Shown: positions 46,961-59,847, counted from the first letter of the stretch. The stretch is 64,000 bases of DNA from Meconema thalassinum (GCA_946902985.2 OX336388.2:136225846-136289845); one strand, 5' to 3'. The notes: generated by a model from the sequence alone, not told the origin. Made by a program: numbers and translations.

Positions 46961-48490
46961 TAACAAGTAGTTCCGTGAAGAACTATATAGCCTATTTTCA
47001 TAGAACCTACTTATGTTAATTGCCACTATCGACATACAAAATTTCAGTTTGATTGCTGTAATAGATTCGTAGATATTGAGAACCGACTAAATATTTCTGA
47101 TGGTCGCCATGTTGGATTTTTATATATGTAGGAACTGGAGTTATGTTCTGTTACATGAAGATTATTGTGTACGTGTAGTATTCAAACTTCAATGGCATGA
47201 TTATGGCACAAGAAGTAACAAGGAGATTTTAAAATTTCGCACAGCTGCCATCTTGTGGTTATGGAAACAATTGAAAAAATTAGATGCCAGTGGATTATCA
47301 TTTGTATGGGGATTTACTGTACCAAGTTTCACTGCACTCGGATAGTTAAATTGCGAGAAATGTCCATGTGAATATTAATACTTCGCGTCGCCGCCATTTT
47401 GGATTTGCGGTCACCAGGTTATTGAAAGTCCTATAGGTGAACTTATGTTCATAGCTCCTATGAACATAAAAGAATTCAGTTTGATTGCTATAATAGATTC
47501 GTAGATATTCAGAGCCGTCTAAATATTTCGGATGGTCGCCATGTTGGATTGTTAAATGTATAGGCCATAGAGTCATGTACCATCAAAGAAAATTTATTGC
47601 GCAGGTTCATTATTCAAACTTTCACTTCGATCGCATAGTTACGACACAAGAAATAAAAACTTAATTTTAAAATTCGCATAGCCGCCATCTCGAGGTTATA
47701 TATACAATTGAACTAAATTAGATACCAGTGCATTACAATGTGTATAAACATTTCCTGTACCATGTTTCATTGCGTTTGGATCATTAAATCGCGAGGAAGG
47801 TCTATTTAAAATTTTCAACTTCACTTGGCCGCCATGTTGGTTTTGTAGCTAAACGGTTTTTGAAAGTCTTTTGATGAACTTCCAGTAGTGCCCTTTATCT
47901 CCGTACAAAATTTCAGGGTGATACCGATAATAGTTTCAGATATATAGAATGCCAGTGAAATATTACGCACTGTCGCCATCTTTAGGTTATGTAAACAATT
48001 AAACGAAGTTAGATGTCGGTTCATTTAAATGTGTATATACATATACTGTACCAAATTTTATTGCGTTTGGTGGTTAAATCGCGAGGAACGTCTTTTTAAA
48101 AGTCACAACTTCGCTTGGTCGCCATGTTGGTTTTGTAGTTACCAGATTTTCAAAAGTCACATAGGTGAACTTCCAGTAGTTCCCTTTATCACCGTAAATA
48201 ATTCCAGGGTGATATCGGTAATAGTTTTGAAGATGTTGAATGCTGGTGAAATAATTCGCACAGCCGCCATGTTGGATAGGTGAGACGTAACAAAATTTGA
48301 AGGGCACGGTTGGGGTCGTCCGGAATAGTGCTATGAACTTACCGAGTTTCATTGAAATAGCTCCAGCCGTTTAGACGTATTAGGGGACACACACACACAC
48401 ACACCATCACACACACAGATAGGCACACGGTCAAAAGGTGATCTCATAAGGTAAGCCTTATTTTTTATTTCATAAATGAAAATAGGCCAA
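46961..48490 (+). mobile_element. Non-autonomous element with ~145-bp internal repeats, copy 2
   Basis: Collinear with 25967-27530 from 'aacaagtagttccg' through the alternating 'cgccatgttgg'/'cgccatcttg' units to the CA tract and the final 'tgaaaataggc' hairpin arm. Having two independent full-length copies defines the element's limits. The mariner begins 32 bp beyond it. Confidence 0.6.
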
Positions 48491-48521
48491 AGATCAGATC
48501 TGTTACAAGCACTGTGCTGTA

Positions 48522-49952
48522 TTCGAGGCACGTCCAGAAAGTAAGTTCCGTTTGGTAATACAATTAAATTGTGTACAGATACAGAAAAATTATTTATTGC
48601 ACAACATTCTACACCTCTTAAGCAACTTTTCCACATAACTGCCAAACTTTTGCAGGCATTTGTCATTGCGTGGCACACGTTTTTGGATACCTTCTTCATA
48701 GAAATTTGCCGCCTGTGTCTTCAACCAGTTGGAAACATCTTCTTTCAGCTCGTCGTCATTGTTGAAGTGTTGACCGCCAAGGAAAGACTTGAGATGTGTG
48801 AACAGTTGAAAGTCACTAGGAGCGAGGTCAGGGCTGTACGGAGGGTAGTCAAACACGTCCCAGCCAAATCCCTGTAGGAGGTTTTTCGTCACATTTGCAG
48901 TGTGTGGTCGTGCGTTGTCGTAAAGAAAAACAACACCTTTTGACAGCAACCCTCGGCGCTTATTCTGTATTGCGCGGCGCAATTTCCTAAGTGTCTCGCA
49001 GTAAGCATCTGCGTTGATTGTTTGAACACGCGGTAAGAAATCAATGAGTAAGATGCCTTTCCAGTCCCAGAACACTGTGCACATCATTTTCCGAGGTGTC
49101 AAGATTTGTTTCGGCTTAACCTTTGCTGGGGATGAAGTGTGCCTCCATTCCATTGATTGCCGCTTGCTTTCAGAGGTGTCGTAAGAAACCCAAGTTTTAT
49201 CTCCGTTTTGTTTTGTGTTGCTCCGTAAGAATCTTTGGTACACAACGTCGGCAAAGTTTACGAAAGTTCAGTTTTTCGGTAACAATTTCATGAATTAGTG
49301 ATCGTGAGACTTGGGGAAATTCCATAGCGAGAGCACTAATTGTAAACATGCGGTTTTCCCGGATCTTGTCATCAATCACGTGAACCAGTTCTTCTGTAAC
49401 CAAAGATGGACGCCCACTTCGTTCTTCATCGTGCACTTCACTACGTCCTTCATTGAACTGTCGGACCCATCTTCTCACCATTGAATCACTCATCGCATTT
49501 TGTCCATAAACTTCGCAAATTTGCCGATAAATTTCAATTGGCTTCAATTTCCTAGCATTCAGACAACGAATCACAGATCTTATTTCACAAGCGGCGGAAT
49601 TTTCAATCAACACCGACATTGTACGAGTAAACATGCACAACAACGCGTACGTGGCTGACAACGCTCTGCTAATGGCACACGTTTCTTCTCCTTGATAGTG
49701 AGCGTCTACCGCGCATATGCGGAACTGCGCTGCAGTGGAACGTACAACTAGTTGAAGACACAGGTGGCACACGTCTATGAAGAAGGTATACAAAAACTCG
49801 TGCCACGCTACGACAAATGCCTGCAACATTTCGGCAGTCATGTGGAAAAGTAGTTTAAGGGTTGTAGAATTTTGTGCAATAAATAATTTTTCTGTATCTG
49901 TACACAATTTAATGTTATTACCAAACGGAACTTACTTTCTGGACGTACTTCG
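48522..49952 (-). mobile_element. mariner element (DD34D) with ~210-bp inverted repeats
   Basis: Flanked by TA at 48520-48521 and 49953-49954. The ends (cacgtccagaaagtaagttc at the left; its inverse at the right) match closely, and inverted similarity continues to about 48735 and 49742. That is roughly 210 bp, far more than the ~30 bp usual for mariners. The 1,431-bp length is near normal. It encodes a broken transposase on the minus strand. Confidence 0.9.
48590..49619 (-). pseudogene. mariner transposase pseudogene
   Basis: The likely start is MSVLIENSAACEIRSVIRCL at 49619; the longer open frame upstream is only the inverted copy of the gene's own 3' end. The N-terminal paired-type helix-turn-helix region is intact through SGRPSLVTEE. 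The block CVPKILTEQHKTKR at about 49200 runs straight into NGDKTWVSY in another frame. In mariner transposases about 25-30 residues separate these blocks, so there is an internal deletion with frameshift. The catalytic residues after it are present: D in GDKTW, D in LYDNARPHT, and D in PDLAPSD, with 34 residues between the last two (DD34D). The last ~48 codons lie inside the left inverted repeat. Inactive. Confidence 0.88.
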
Positions 49953-50204
49953 TATTAAAGTTGAAAGATTTTGCTCTTGAAAAAATCAGCTTGAAGTTGG
50001 AAATGTTGATATTGTTCTGTCCGGGGGTGAGGGGATGGACGGACAAAGGGGTTTAAAATGTTTAATTTAGGGGTGCTGTCCAAAAAGGTGCAAGTTTCCA
50101 CGTGTGTGCGGAAACTGCGAGTGTGGTTGTCTGTAAAGGGATGTGGGGGAAATGGGTGTTAGCTCTAAATGGGTGTTTTTTTAGCGTATGGCTTTTAGTG
50201 CCGG
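49953..50204. other. No gene recognised
   Basis: G-rich non-coding patch (ccgggggtgaggggatggac) between the mariner and the following SINE. Confidence 0.4.
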
Positions 50205-50510
50205 GAGTGTCCGAGGACATGTTCGGCTCGCCAGTTTTGTAGCTGCTTCGAGACGGACATCCAATGGGTGAGCTACAAGTACCGTTGGGGAGGAAAGTTG
50301 GAAGGGATGGTCGAGGAGTTGGAAGGTAGCGGCTGTGGCCTATAGTTAAGGACCAACCCCGGCATTTGCCTGGAAGGAAGATGGGAAACCACAGAAGACC
50401 ATCTTCAAGGTTGCCGGCGGGGGGATTCGAACCTCCTCGCCTCCCGGATGTGAGCGACTGCCAACAGTCATGTCGCAACGACCTCGGCTAACTCACCCGG
50501 TTAAATGGGT
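50205..50510 (-). mobile_element. tRNA-derived SINE (minus strand)
   Basis: From about 50500 on the minus strand: A-box-like TTAGCCGAGGTCGTTG and a perfect-looking B box GGTTCGAATCCCC about 65 nt later. Then comes a body with 'ggtttcccatcttcc' and 'aggcaaatgccggggttgg', a core also seen in the SINEs at 2695 and 20050. It is the best-preserved SINE in the window. Confidence 0.75.
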
Positions 50511-51754
50511 GTGATCGCCCTTCAGGGGTTGCGCGATCTAGAGGGAACTAATAGCTGTGCTGAACAAACAATTGAGTGAGTGTTATGAGCCTACCTGCAG
50601 AGCTTGCTGTACTGTCTGGCGGCTTGAGCTCTCCAAGGTTAGCACAACGGAAATCACTTATGTAACTAGCGGTCACGGGAAATTAGGAATGTCAGGTGGG
50701 GAGTTGGGATGTGAAGACAGTGTAAGGGATTTAGTGATGACAAGCGTGTAAATGTACTGATCAATGGTTTATTAGACCAGTACTGTGATGAGAGATGTCC
50801 CGTTACTTCGGGATCGTGTACCACATGTTATGTGTAACAAAGTAATAATTGGGGTGTGAAGTGATGGGATTACAATTATAATGTGTTTTAGGAATCTGAG
50901 AGCACTCTTACCTCCAGGTGAGAATCAGGAACCAAACCGGCGTGGCCTCAGGCAGCAACAGACCCCGAGTCCATTCGGAGCTTCCCTTTTAAGTCTTTCG
51001 GCACTGCTGACTCAGTGTTACTTCACATGTTGTTGTCCCAGATAGTTCTAGTGTAAATTGTATGTGTGTGTCGCAAGCTCTTGGCTAACCTCCTGTACTG
51101 GGTGGCCGCCGGCTTGCTGTGTGAAGATGGTGTTCTGGATTTTATTGTATCTCCAGCTGGGGTGGTTTTGGGACAGAAGAAGGTGTTTGATGATGTGATA
51201 GATGCGTCGTCCGTGTAGAGTAGATGTAGATGGGTTTGTGGCTGTCCAACTTGTTGGTGAATACGGGTTCAGTGGCGTAAGCCACATCTCCCTTGGGTGT
51301 GTATGTCCTGAGGGTGTAAACCCTCTGGGCATAACAATATTATAAAGTCATACATAGAAATGTTGAGGTTGATATGATCGGCGGTTCATGTGAGAGTGAA
51401 TATCCTTATGATTATGCTGGTATAAAAATATAATCTAGACAAAAATGAGTATAAACACACGATCATCGGCCAGCTTCGGCTGTGTTTGTAGGCAGTCAGT
51501 GTTCGTATCACGGGAAGTCACTGTACGCCGGCAGAGTTTAACGTATGCTACATTGGCAAGGGAGTATAGTATGTGCTATATAAATTCAAATTACCTCCGA
51601 ATGTTTTTAATTACCAAACAATTGTCTTTTTAATTTCACGTATAGAAATTGTATCAGTGACGTGGGATAGCACATAGAAAATGTGCTACACTCAATACAC
51701 GTATGGTAGCATTGTATCATAAATACTTACAGATTCATTCATTCACTAAGAAAA
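50511..51754. other. No gene recognised
   Basis: Non-coding. Open frames (for example 94 codons on the minus strand at 51048-51332) have no recognisable domain or repeat context. Confidence 0.45.
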
Positions 51755-52045
51755 TAAAGACCTGAAGTAGATTTGAACCGTCACTTCATGGTGGACGTGG
51801 GTTTAAAAACCCAGCAGTCTACCCAGTGAGCTGCGACGGCCGGTACGGTAGTGCGGTCTGATAGACATTCCTCTGTACATTCTGATGCGCTGCAGGATGT
51901 CATAGTGTTGCCAGCATCTCGTTTTCATAGTTAGATTTTCAAAGTGCACCCGCTCCGAATTTGCTATAGAATCTTTTGTCTAGCATTTGGATGAGGAGTT
52001 GCATGCCGACCTCCCAAGTGCGTCATTTTTATTCACCTTGTATAC
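51755..52045 (-). repeat. Inverted copy of the 6625-6925 repeat
   Basis: Reverse complement of 6625-6925. On the minus strand the tRNA-like part has CAGCTCACTGGGTAGAC (A-box-like) and GGTTCAAATCTAC (B-box-like). Confidence 0.6.
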
Positions 52046-52139
52046 AGCGTGTGACTAAATATGTGGGAAAGCTCCAGGAATTCAACAGAGGACCTGACAA
52101 CAAGCAAAACATGTCCTATATACATATGGAGTATGTGCG

Positions 52140-52400
52140 TTCGTTGCCGTATTACAAGCATTGTTTGTGGTGTGCATAACACAGACGGTGGCACGATGCT
52201 AGTTGGTCATTTGTGGAGGGCACACAGGCCACTTGTACGTTTCGTCGCTATTCAATGTGCGTGCATTTGTTTTAAATTTAGGGACGGACACCATGGCCTG
52301 CTCGTTCTCCCGATCTCAACCCATTAGACGTCTACAAAATGCTCTTTTAATTTCTTCTGGAAGCAAAAATCCAAACTCAAGTAGTACTACCTAATACCCA
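52140..52400 (+). pseudogene. DDE transposase remnant (PWPARSPDLNPLD)
   Basis: A plus-strand frame around 52285-52345 reads RTPWPARSPDLNPLDVYK, the segment around the third catalytic acid in many IS630/Tc1/mariner-related transposases. A stop follows within a few codons, and the upstream 'FRRYS' segment is in a different frame. Only the C-terminal catalytic block is recognisable. Confidence 0.55.
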
Positions 52401-52523
52401 ATAGATGTCAGAGATCAACTCAGCACTCGAAAGCGAATGAAGTATATGAGAAGAAAAAAAATTGTTATTTTGCAACGTGTATAGACGATTGAAGCAGTCA
52501 ACGGGTTAAAAGGGACGTAAAAC

Positions 52524-52580
<57 letters not shown>
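52524..52580 (+). repeat. (ATT)n at the 3' end of the first R4/Dong-like element
   Basis: About 19 units; (AAT)n on the element's own strand, directly following its 3' untranslated region. Confidence 0.95.
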
Positions 52581-52585
<5 letters not shown>

Positions 52586-54030
52586 ATTGTTTGACAACAT
52601 TATCACGGCAAATACCGGCTACATTTTCTGTTACAGCCTGGTTCGGCCTTAGCAAGGAACCATCTGTACTGAGATAATTACGATTACACTGTTCAGAGAC
52701 TTCACATCCATGTCATGCCAGCATTCTTCACGAGTCTCCTTCATTTGTAGGATGAGCTAAATTCCCATATGGATCATCGAGCTTTGCTGAGTATTCGGCC
52801 AGGCCATTGTCACCAAGGAACTTCCTAACAATATGGCATGTGTTTAACAGAACTGCCTTCTGAAGTTCAATATATATCTGCGGGTGCAGATTCAATATTG
52901 GTAGACTACTATGGAGTGTTTTCGGTATAACACCAGTACACGATACAATTATTGGGATGGTAGTCACTGAATCAAGTTTCCACATCTGCTTTATTTCAAT
53001 TGCCAGCTCTGTGTACTTAGATATTTTAGTAGCGGCTGTTGTTTGGATGTTTTGAGTGTTGGGACATGCGATATCTATCAGTAATGCCTCTTTGTGTACT
53101 TTATTGATGACAATGATATCTGGCCGGTTGTTACTGACTGCGACATCTGTCACAACTCCTCTGTCCCAATAGAGCTTGTGTGTGGCATTTTCGAGTACTG
53201 CAGATGGTGTGTATTTCCAATAGGAGACGGAGCTTTACAGAAGTTTGTACTTCAATGCCAGTTTCTGGTGGATAATGTTGGCAACTTGATCGTGTTGATG
53301 TTTGCAGTCAGTGTTTGCAAGGTGGGAACAACCTGATATGACGTGTTGAATGGTCTCACTACATTTGCCACAGCGGCGACATTTCTCACTCTCTGTTGTT
53401 GGATCTTTTATGATAAATTTCCGATAGCTTCGAGTAGCAACAATTTGGTCTTGGATAGCTACAACAAATCCCTCTGTTTCCGGAAAGAGGACCGAGTGGG
53501 TCAGCCATGCGTGCGACGCTAACTTGTCGATGTGAGGCTGGTCCAACTCATGTGGAAACTTCCCATGAAGCGCCTTCTGTTTCCAATTCCCGATCTTGTA
53601 TTCAGTAGTTCTCATTTCTTTTACTGGTGGATCTAAAGATGACAGATGGAGCGGTGTGTAATTATCATCAGCTGAAGATACAGTGTGATGGAGAGGGGAT
53701 GTTTCTCCTTTGTTGTGGAAAAATGCACGCAGAGTTGTCACTTGTTTTGTATGAAGGTCCATGATGTCTATCAGTCCTCTGCCACCTTCAGACCGAGGTA
53801 GAGTCAGGCGCTCTGTTGCTGATTTCGGATGGTGCATACGATGGCGTGATAAACGCACCGATGTTTTTCGTTGCAGATCGTGCAGTTCAGTTTGAGTCCA
53901 CCTGATTATACCAAAGGAGTATGTAACTACGGGCATTGCAAATGTGTTAACTGCCTTAATGATATGTTTAGCGCTAAGTTTTGAAGAGAGAACACTGCTA
54001 AGTTGTGAAGTATACTGCTCAGTTATGTTC

Positions 54031-54031
<1 letters not shown>
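52581..54031 (-). mobile_element. 5'-truncated R4/Dong-like non-LTR retrotransposon (copy 1)
   Basis: Contains only the 3' portion: thumb/linker, zinc knuckle, endonuclease and a ~145-bp 3' untranslated region ending in (AAT)n. The 5' edge abuts the (AAT)n tail of copy 2 at 54032. Both ends of the fragment therefore lie on TAA microsatellite. Confidence 0.8.
52728..54031 (-). pseudogene. R4/Dong-like ORF, C-terminal half with restriction-like endonuclease, one stop
   Basis: The frame runs from VNTFAMPVVTYSFGIIRW (RT thumb/linker) through HHPKSATERLTLPRSEGGRG to the zinc knuckle CRRCGKCSETIQHVISGC, then the endonuclease. The PD-(D/E)XK-type nuclease core reads NRPDIIVINK...ALLIDIACP. Such enzymes nick the target and prime reverse transcription there. 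A single TAA at 53235-53237 divides the frame; both sides stay in register, so the copy is not old. The apparent run of isoleucines before it is translated microsatellite, not protein. Confidence 0.82.
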
Positions 54032-54102
<71 letters not shown>

Positions 54103-54103
54103 G
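54032..54103 (+). repeat. (ATT)n between the two R4/Dong-like elements
   Basis: About 24 units. It is the 3' tail/target of copy 2 and also the 5' boundary of copy 1. Confidence 0.95.
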
Positions 54104-54138
54104 TAATCACATTGATTTGACCACATTAGTAAGACAAA

Positions 54139-55802
54139 TCAACACATCGTCGGCTTGTTTGCAAGACGGTATGACAACTCCTTTAATGGTGGCACATTGA
54201 GAAAAGAGGAACCAATGGAACAGGTCGCCTTCTGCATGGTAATATGTAGACCAGGATGTATTTCCAATATTTCTAGATTGCGAGCCAATGATTTAGGGGT
54301 GATGCCGGTAGAAGAAATGACTATGAGCAGAACCAATACACTTTCCTGTCTTCACATATGCCGTATTTCCTCAGCAGATACTAGGTGATCTTCTCACTGC
54401 AGGTTTGTTGCAGATTATAGGAATTGGGCACTGCAATATCAATGAGAAAGGTTCTCTTCTGCACCTAGTCCACAAGAACGATATCTGGTCGGTTTGCTGG
54501 TACGGTTTTATCAGTAATAACTGATCGGTCTCATAACTTGTGACTGGTATTTTCCAAAACAGCGTCAGGAACATACTGATAGTAAGGCAAAGTATTATCA
54601 GATAATAAGTGCTTTTGAGCAAGGTGTAGGAGCATTATTTGGGCCACCTGGTTGTGCCTTTTCATGTAATCAGTACAGGAGATTAGCAGTTTGCTTGGCA
54701 GCCTCCTGTGATATGTTGAATATGTTTCTGGTTCTAGTTGGCATCTTCGGCATCTATCATCCTGCGTATTGGCCTTAACTATATATTTAAGACAGTAGCC
54801 ACAACTTGATCCATGATTACAAACATGAATCCTTCTGTCTCAGTGAATAGGTGCGCATGAGTCAACCAGCTGTTCGAAGCATCAATGTCGACATGTTTCT
54901 GGTTGAGATGATAAGGATGACGACCGTGCAGAGCTTTCTGCGTCCACTTCTAAAGCTTGATGGCTGAACATTACTCATCAGTGGCAAACTGCATATCCCT
55001 TACGTGAAGAAGATCCAGCGCTGTTCACTTGCCATCTGCCTTCACAGCGGCTTGATGAATGGGAGAGTCATGTCTGCCCAGAAAGTATCTCTGAAGGTTC
55101 CTCACTTGCCATGCATGTAACTGGATAATGTCTGTGAGCCCTCGTCCACCTCCTTGACGCGGGATAGTCAATCGCTCATCATCTGACTTAGGGTGGAGAC
55201 ATCTGTGTTTTGTGAAGATGGTAGTGTCCTAATTAGGATGTTCTCCAAGTCAGTCGGGGTCCATTTCATAATACCGAAAATGTATGTCAGAGCAGGAATA
55301 GCATAGGTGTACTTTCTGTTCAACTTTGATTTTAAAATCTTGTTAAGGCGTTGATTGTGGATAGCTACGATTCTATCTTTAATACCTTTATGATAAATTC
55401 GATTAGATTGCAGGAGACCAAGATATTTGTAGGTCTCGTTACCTTGCATAGGCTTTATGAAATAACCGTCATCAAGTTGAAATGCTCGGGCCTCTAATTT
55501 TCCCCGTCGAAAGTGAGGGTGCGATACTTATCCAATCCGAAGGACATGCCAATATCAGAAGAAAATGAAGCAGTTCTTGCAATTAGAGTATCAATGTGTT
55601 TCTCAAAGGATGCATATAGTTTAATGTCATCCATGTACATCAAATGAGAAATTTGGTATCTCACTATACCATTGTGCTTAATTGAGAAAGAAAAAAAAAC
55701 CACTTTACATTGTTCAGCAATGATGATAGCGGATTGAGTGCCAAACAGGACCATAGAGAGCTCAAGCGGTCACCCTTAATGATACCTCTTTTTATTTTAC
55801 TA
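54139..55802 (-). pseudogene. R4/Dong-like ORF, C-terminal half (RT motif B to endonuclease)
   Basis: Resumes at the Helitron's other side with KIKRGIIKGDRLSSLW (motif B) and LMYMDDIKLYASF (motif C, YMDD). Then come SSDIGMSFGLDK, YKYLGLLQSNRIYHKG (thumb), a CRRC knuckle near 54740, and a frameshifted endonuclease with a PD core near 54500 and STGITPKSL near 54310. Several frames are required. Together with 60921-62587 it covers the expected single ORF. Confidence 0.8.
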
Positions 55803-58800
55803 CTAGGTGACCCGGCGAACTCTGTTCCGCCTTAGAGGCAATAATTAAGCAGATTTTCGATTTTATGAAGTTCAATTTTTTATTAGGAAATACAAATAAA
55901 AAATTAAGTATTTTAATGATTCTTTATTGTTCGTGTATTTTTATGCATTGGTTGCACTCTTCAGTTAAGTACCTTGTGATACACGAAATTTTTTGCTTTA
56001 TTATCAGGCGCAAGAACAAACAACGCAGATGATCTTTCGACCCGTGAACATATCACATATAATTGACCATGAGAAAAGCATGGATATTCCGGATTCAAAC
56101 CACAAACTTTCAAGGATTGGCCTTGTGATTTGTTAATGGTCATGGCGAATGCAAGAGGGATCGGAAATTGAATTCTTTTAAACTCAAACGGCATATCGGT
56201 TGCGATCATCGGGATCCTCGGAGTGAGAACTTCCTCACCTTCGAATTTTCATTTGAGTATTGTCGCGTAAATCACATTGTTCATCAAATTACTTACCACC
56301 AAATGCGTACCGTTGCACAGTTTTGGTTGATTTATGTTTCGAAGCATGATTACTACAGAGCCAACCTTTAGGCGTGAATTGTGCGGTGGTAAGCCAGGCA
56401 CATCCAAGGAGTTTAAAAATTCAATTGGATAGTTGGTGGCTTCATCTACATTTGTTACACCGTCAATAGATTTGAATGAATGCATTGTTCCAATGATCTC
56501 ATTCTGAATTATGTAGTTCAGGTCATCTACATCTTTATTATTAGCCGCTAAAATTGCTCGCTCACTCAACCATTCATTATTTTTGGAATTAGTAATGATG
56601 TTTGGGAATACTTTGTTGATAAGTTCGTCTTTCGATGAGACAAAATTACAGAAATTATGAGGAAATTAAATCAATCCGCTCGATTCGTCGACAGGTACTC
56701 GACCATTACCGATAGTCAGCAATTGCTCAGAGAAATATTCGGCAGATGTATTGTTAAGCAATGCAACTCTCATGTTTGTTGTCAGCTGAAGTTTCTTCAC
56801 ATAGCGCTCTAGATTCGACGATTTGAGGCAAGCGCTTACTTCCTCGGCAGCCGTTGATCTTGGAATTACTGGCAGTGATTGGCGGAAATCGCCGGACAGT
56901 AAAATCATTGCTCCTCCAAAACATCTGGAGTCATTGCGTAGATCTTTCAATGTTCGGTTAAGTGCTTCTAATGCACGTTTATGCCCCATTGTGCATTTGT
57001 CAAAGATTTTCGACACTGATAAAACTGTGGCCATTGCTCTTTTTTTGTGCAATATTACATGTTGGTACTTCAATAGTTTGAAGATTTAACGGCAATTTTA
57101 ATGCTGAATGAGCCGTACGACATCCTTCTAACAATGTGGCTGCTATTCCAGAAGAAGCAACTGCAACCGCAACGTTGGATTTCGCACAAACAGTGGCTAA
57201 AACTACTGACATGAGGAATGTTTTACCAGTTCCACCAGGGGCATCCAGGAAATATAAACCCACCATTTCCATCATCAATTGCCTTCATTAATGTATCATA
57301 AACTTTCTTTTTGGGGGGATTCAACAGGGGTACATTCGTTTGAACTACTAAATCTAATTACTGGTGATCATATTCACATTCCCGTTCCAATTCTTGATTA
57401 AATGCGTCATTCATTTCACGATTTGGCGCTGGCATTCCTAACGTGACTAATTAACTACCGCACATGAGGTAACACATGTCTTCGACCAAGAGTAAAGCCC
57501 GATTATGTATCTCCTCATTCATCTCAAAATCGTGATTTCTGGAACTGACACGAATTTGATGTGAAATATCTTCTGACATATTATCCTTGTATTTGTGCCA
57601 CAGGTTAGATGGGTTCGATGGAAAGCATGTCGATATGATGATAGCAAATAATGTGCGTATCTGACTTGGAGATGCAGAGATAATGGCTTCAACGATTGTC
57701 GTATCCCAATGGGTATCGTTTCCTAGTAAATTGAGTTCTTCACATGCAGCACGATATGTTGGGAGTATTATACCATTAGCAGTCCGTAGTGTCTCAAATG
57801 ACGTCGGTCTACGCACATTTACCAGAAACAACCGCAAATAGAAACATTCATCATTCTTTGGATGAACTGTATACATACGACCAAGAGCATCAGTAGAATG
57901 CACATCCGGATAACCAGGAACCGCATCGCCTTGCTTCCGTCGTTGAAAATGCTTCGATGAAGCATTCCAAGTGTAATAACGTGGCATCTCCGAGTAAAGC
58001 AAAGTTCGTGCAAACGGATCGCTTTGGCAGATCGCAAAGAAACTGGTCAATGTTGTCGCTGGAGGTGTTTCAGCACGTTGAACAACATTCGAAGCCGTGA
58101 AATATACTCGTTGGCCATTCTCCAGATGCACCGCCAAATGCACAACAGTACTATGACGATCGTGAATAGGGAATCCGAATATACGCCAAATCGCTTCATT
58201 ACAGTTCACATAACGACCAACTTGATAGCGCGCAATTTCATCTTTGGTATTGGAGGATTGGATGCCAAAAACCGCCATATCGCTGCCTTTCGTGGCATAT
58301 TTGCAAATGAATTTTATGGACTTTACTGAATTGCAATACTCAACGTTGCAATGTGTCTTGAACGTTTTGGAAATAAGTGGCGAATATGGAACAATCCAAC
58401 TGTTGTCAACAACGAAATCCATTCTTTTCACTTTTGTTGTGATAGTTCGACCGTTATCATCGGGTGATCGACGCCGATACAGTGGATAACCATCGTTGCC
58501 AGTGACGGTCTCCGCCGTTAATTTCCGTGGATATCGTTTGGAACACTTTCCGTCGACCATGCAAGGTGATTGGGGATTGATGGCGCCACACGGTCCATGA
58601 ATCATATTTGTAATTACAACATCATGTAGGTCTCGATTTCATCAGGGACCGCATTTTTTGCCGGAATACACGTGCTGTGATGTCGTGTCGATCACTTGAT
58701 GTTTGTCCGGGAAGCAGCAATTGAACAATTTCTATCCATTTTGGATTACAGGTAAAAGTAATAAAGAGATCTGGCCGACTGTAATGACGAACATATGTCA

Positions 58801-59118
58801 TTGCATCTTGCGCATATTCATGCATATGACGTGGACTACCTATGTACGTCGCCGGCAGAATAGTTAATCGACCAATATTAGCTGCATTTCCTTCAGTACG
58901 AATTGCATCACGTAAATGGATATACTCCTCAGAACGCAGTTTGGCTTGGTTCAACCTAATGAAAGTTAAACGGCCCGTTTCTATTTTGACGTACATGTCG
59001 ACGCAATACTGCTGAAACAATCGACGAAACCGCAGCAAATAGTTGTCAGCATTTTGACGAATCATCAAACGATATACGTAATAATTCATTGAACTAAAAT
59101 TCTTTGTAGTTTCTTCAC

Positions 59119-59348
59119 CTGAAATTAAGACAGTAGATTTAGTATTTCGTATGTAAATTATTAGCAAAATTATTTAGGGGTGAAGATAAATGATTTTAAA
59201 TCGGTTGCCAGTCATTTGTCCAATTTTATCTATACAAACAACCCCTAATCTTTTCCTGGTAATAAGCAGTGTAATTGGTCTTTTATTGTAAACCAAAACC
59301 AAACAATGTTAAATGTACGTCATGTTGAACTATGATATTGATACTCAC
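59119..59348 (-). other. Intron in the Helitron RepHel gene (GT-AG, 230 bp)
   Basis: Minus strand: exon ...CCATTGATAG|GTGAGTATC at 59348, and TTAATTTCAG|GTGAAGAAAC at 59119. Joining gives NPLIG-EETTKNF, continuous with the protein family. The donor and acceptor are near consensus. Confidence 0.75.
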
Positions 59349-59847
59349 CTATCAATGGATTTATCATTTTGATATTAAAATAATATCCATATTCTCCTTG
59401 CCAAAACATCAGCGGGTACTGCAACGTGTCATATGAACGATGTGATTCAGATATTTGTTTCAGTTGCCCAGTATCGCGACGTGTAAGCACAATATCGCGT
59501 GTTTCCAAGTGTTCACCAACAATCAGGATGGCAACTTCATCTACTGTTGGAGCGTTAAATGTGCGATCGTGTGTTCCAGATGGTCGTTTATCTGCTCTGA
59601 TCACGACTTTGTAGTCATCATTTGGCATGCGCTCCAAAGCACTCTTGAACAGCCTGGCCAACGCATGATGTTCATGAAGTAGTTGCTGCAAATCTTGAAG
59701 AATTGCTACTTTCATGGCTGCATTGATCTCATGACGTCGATCAAGTTGTTCTTCCATGTTGCCCATGAAGTATATTTGTAAAAATTTATGCTGTGCATCT
59801 TCGACAGTTTGCAATGATCCAGTTCGATGGTGAATCTATCCTTGTAT

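Noticed and set aside
49620..49907. N-terminal extension of the mariner frame (MCTDTEKLFIAQ...)
   Set aside because: It is the inverted-repeat copy of the gene's own 3' end. The transposase starts at MSVLIENS.
50062..50478. 138-codon minus-strand frame
   Set aside because: It overlaps the tRNA-derived SINE at 50205-50510, including its promoter boxes. It is not a protein gene.
51760..51845. Possible tRNA gene on the minus strand
   Set aside because: A- and B-box-like motifs are present, but the stems do not form a convincing cloverleaf, and the same sequence recurs inside a longer repeat at 6625-6925. It is better called SINE-related.
53235..54110. A 291-codon minus-strand frame beginning with ~25 isoleucines
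   Set aside because: The isoleucine run is the translated (ATT)n array at 54032-54103. Only the part after it is real protein, a segment of R4/Dong-like copy 1.
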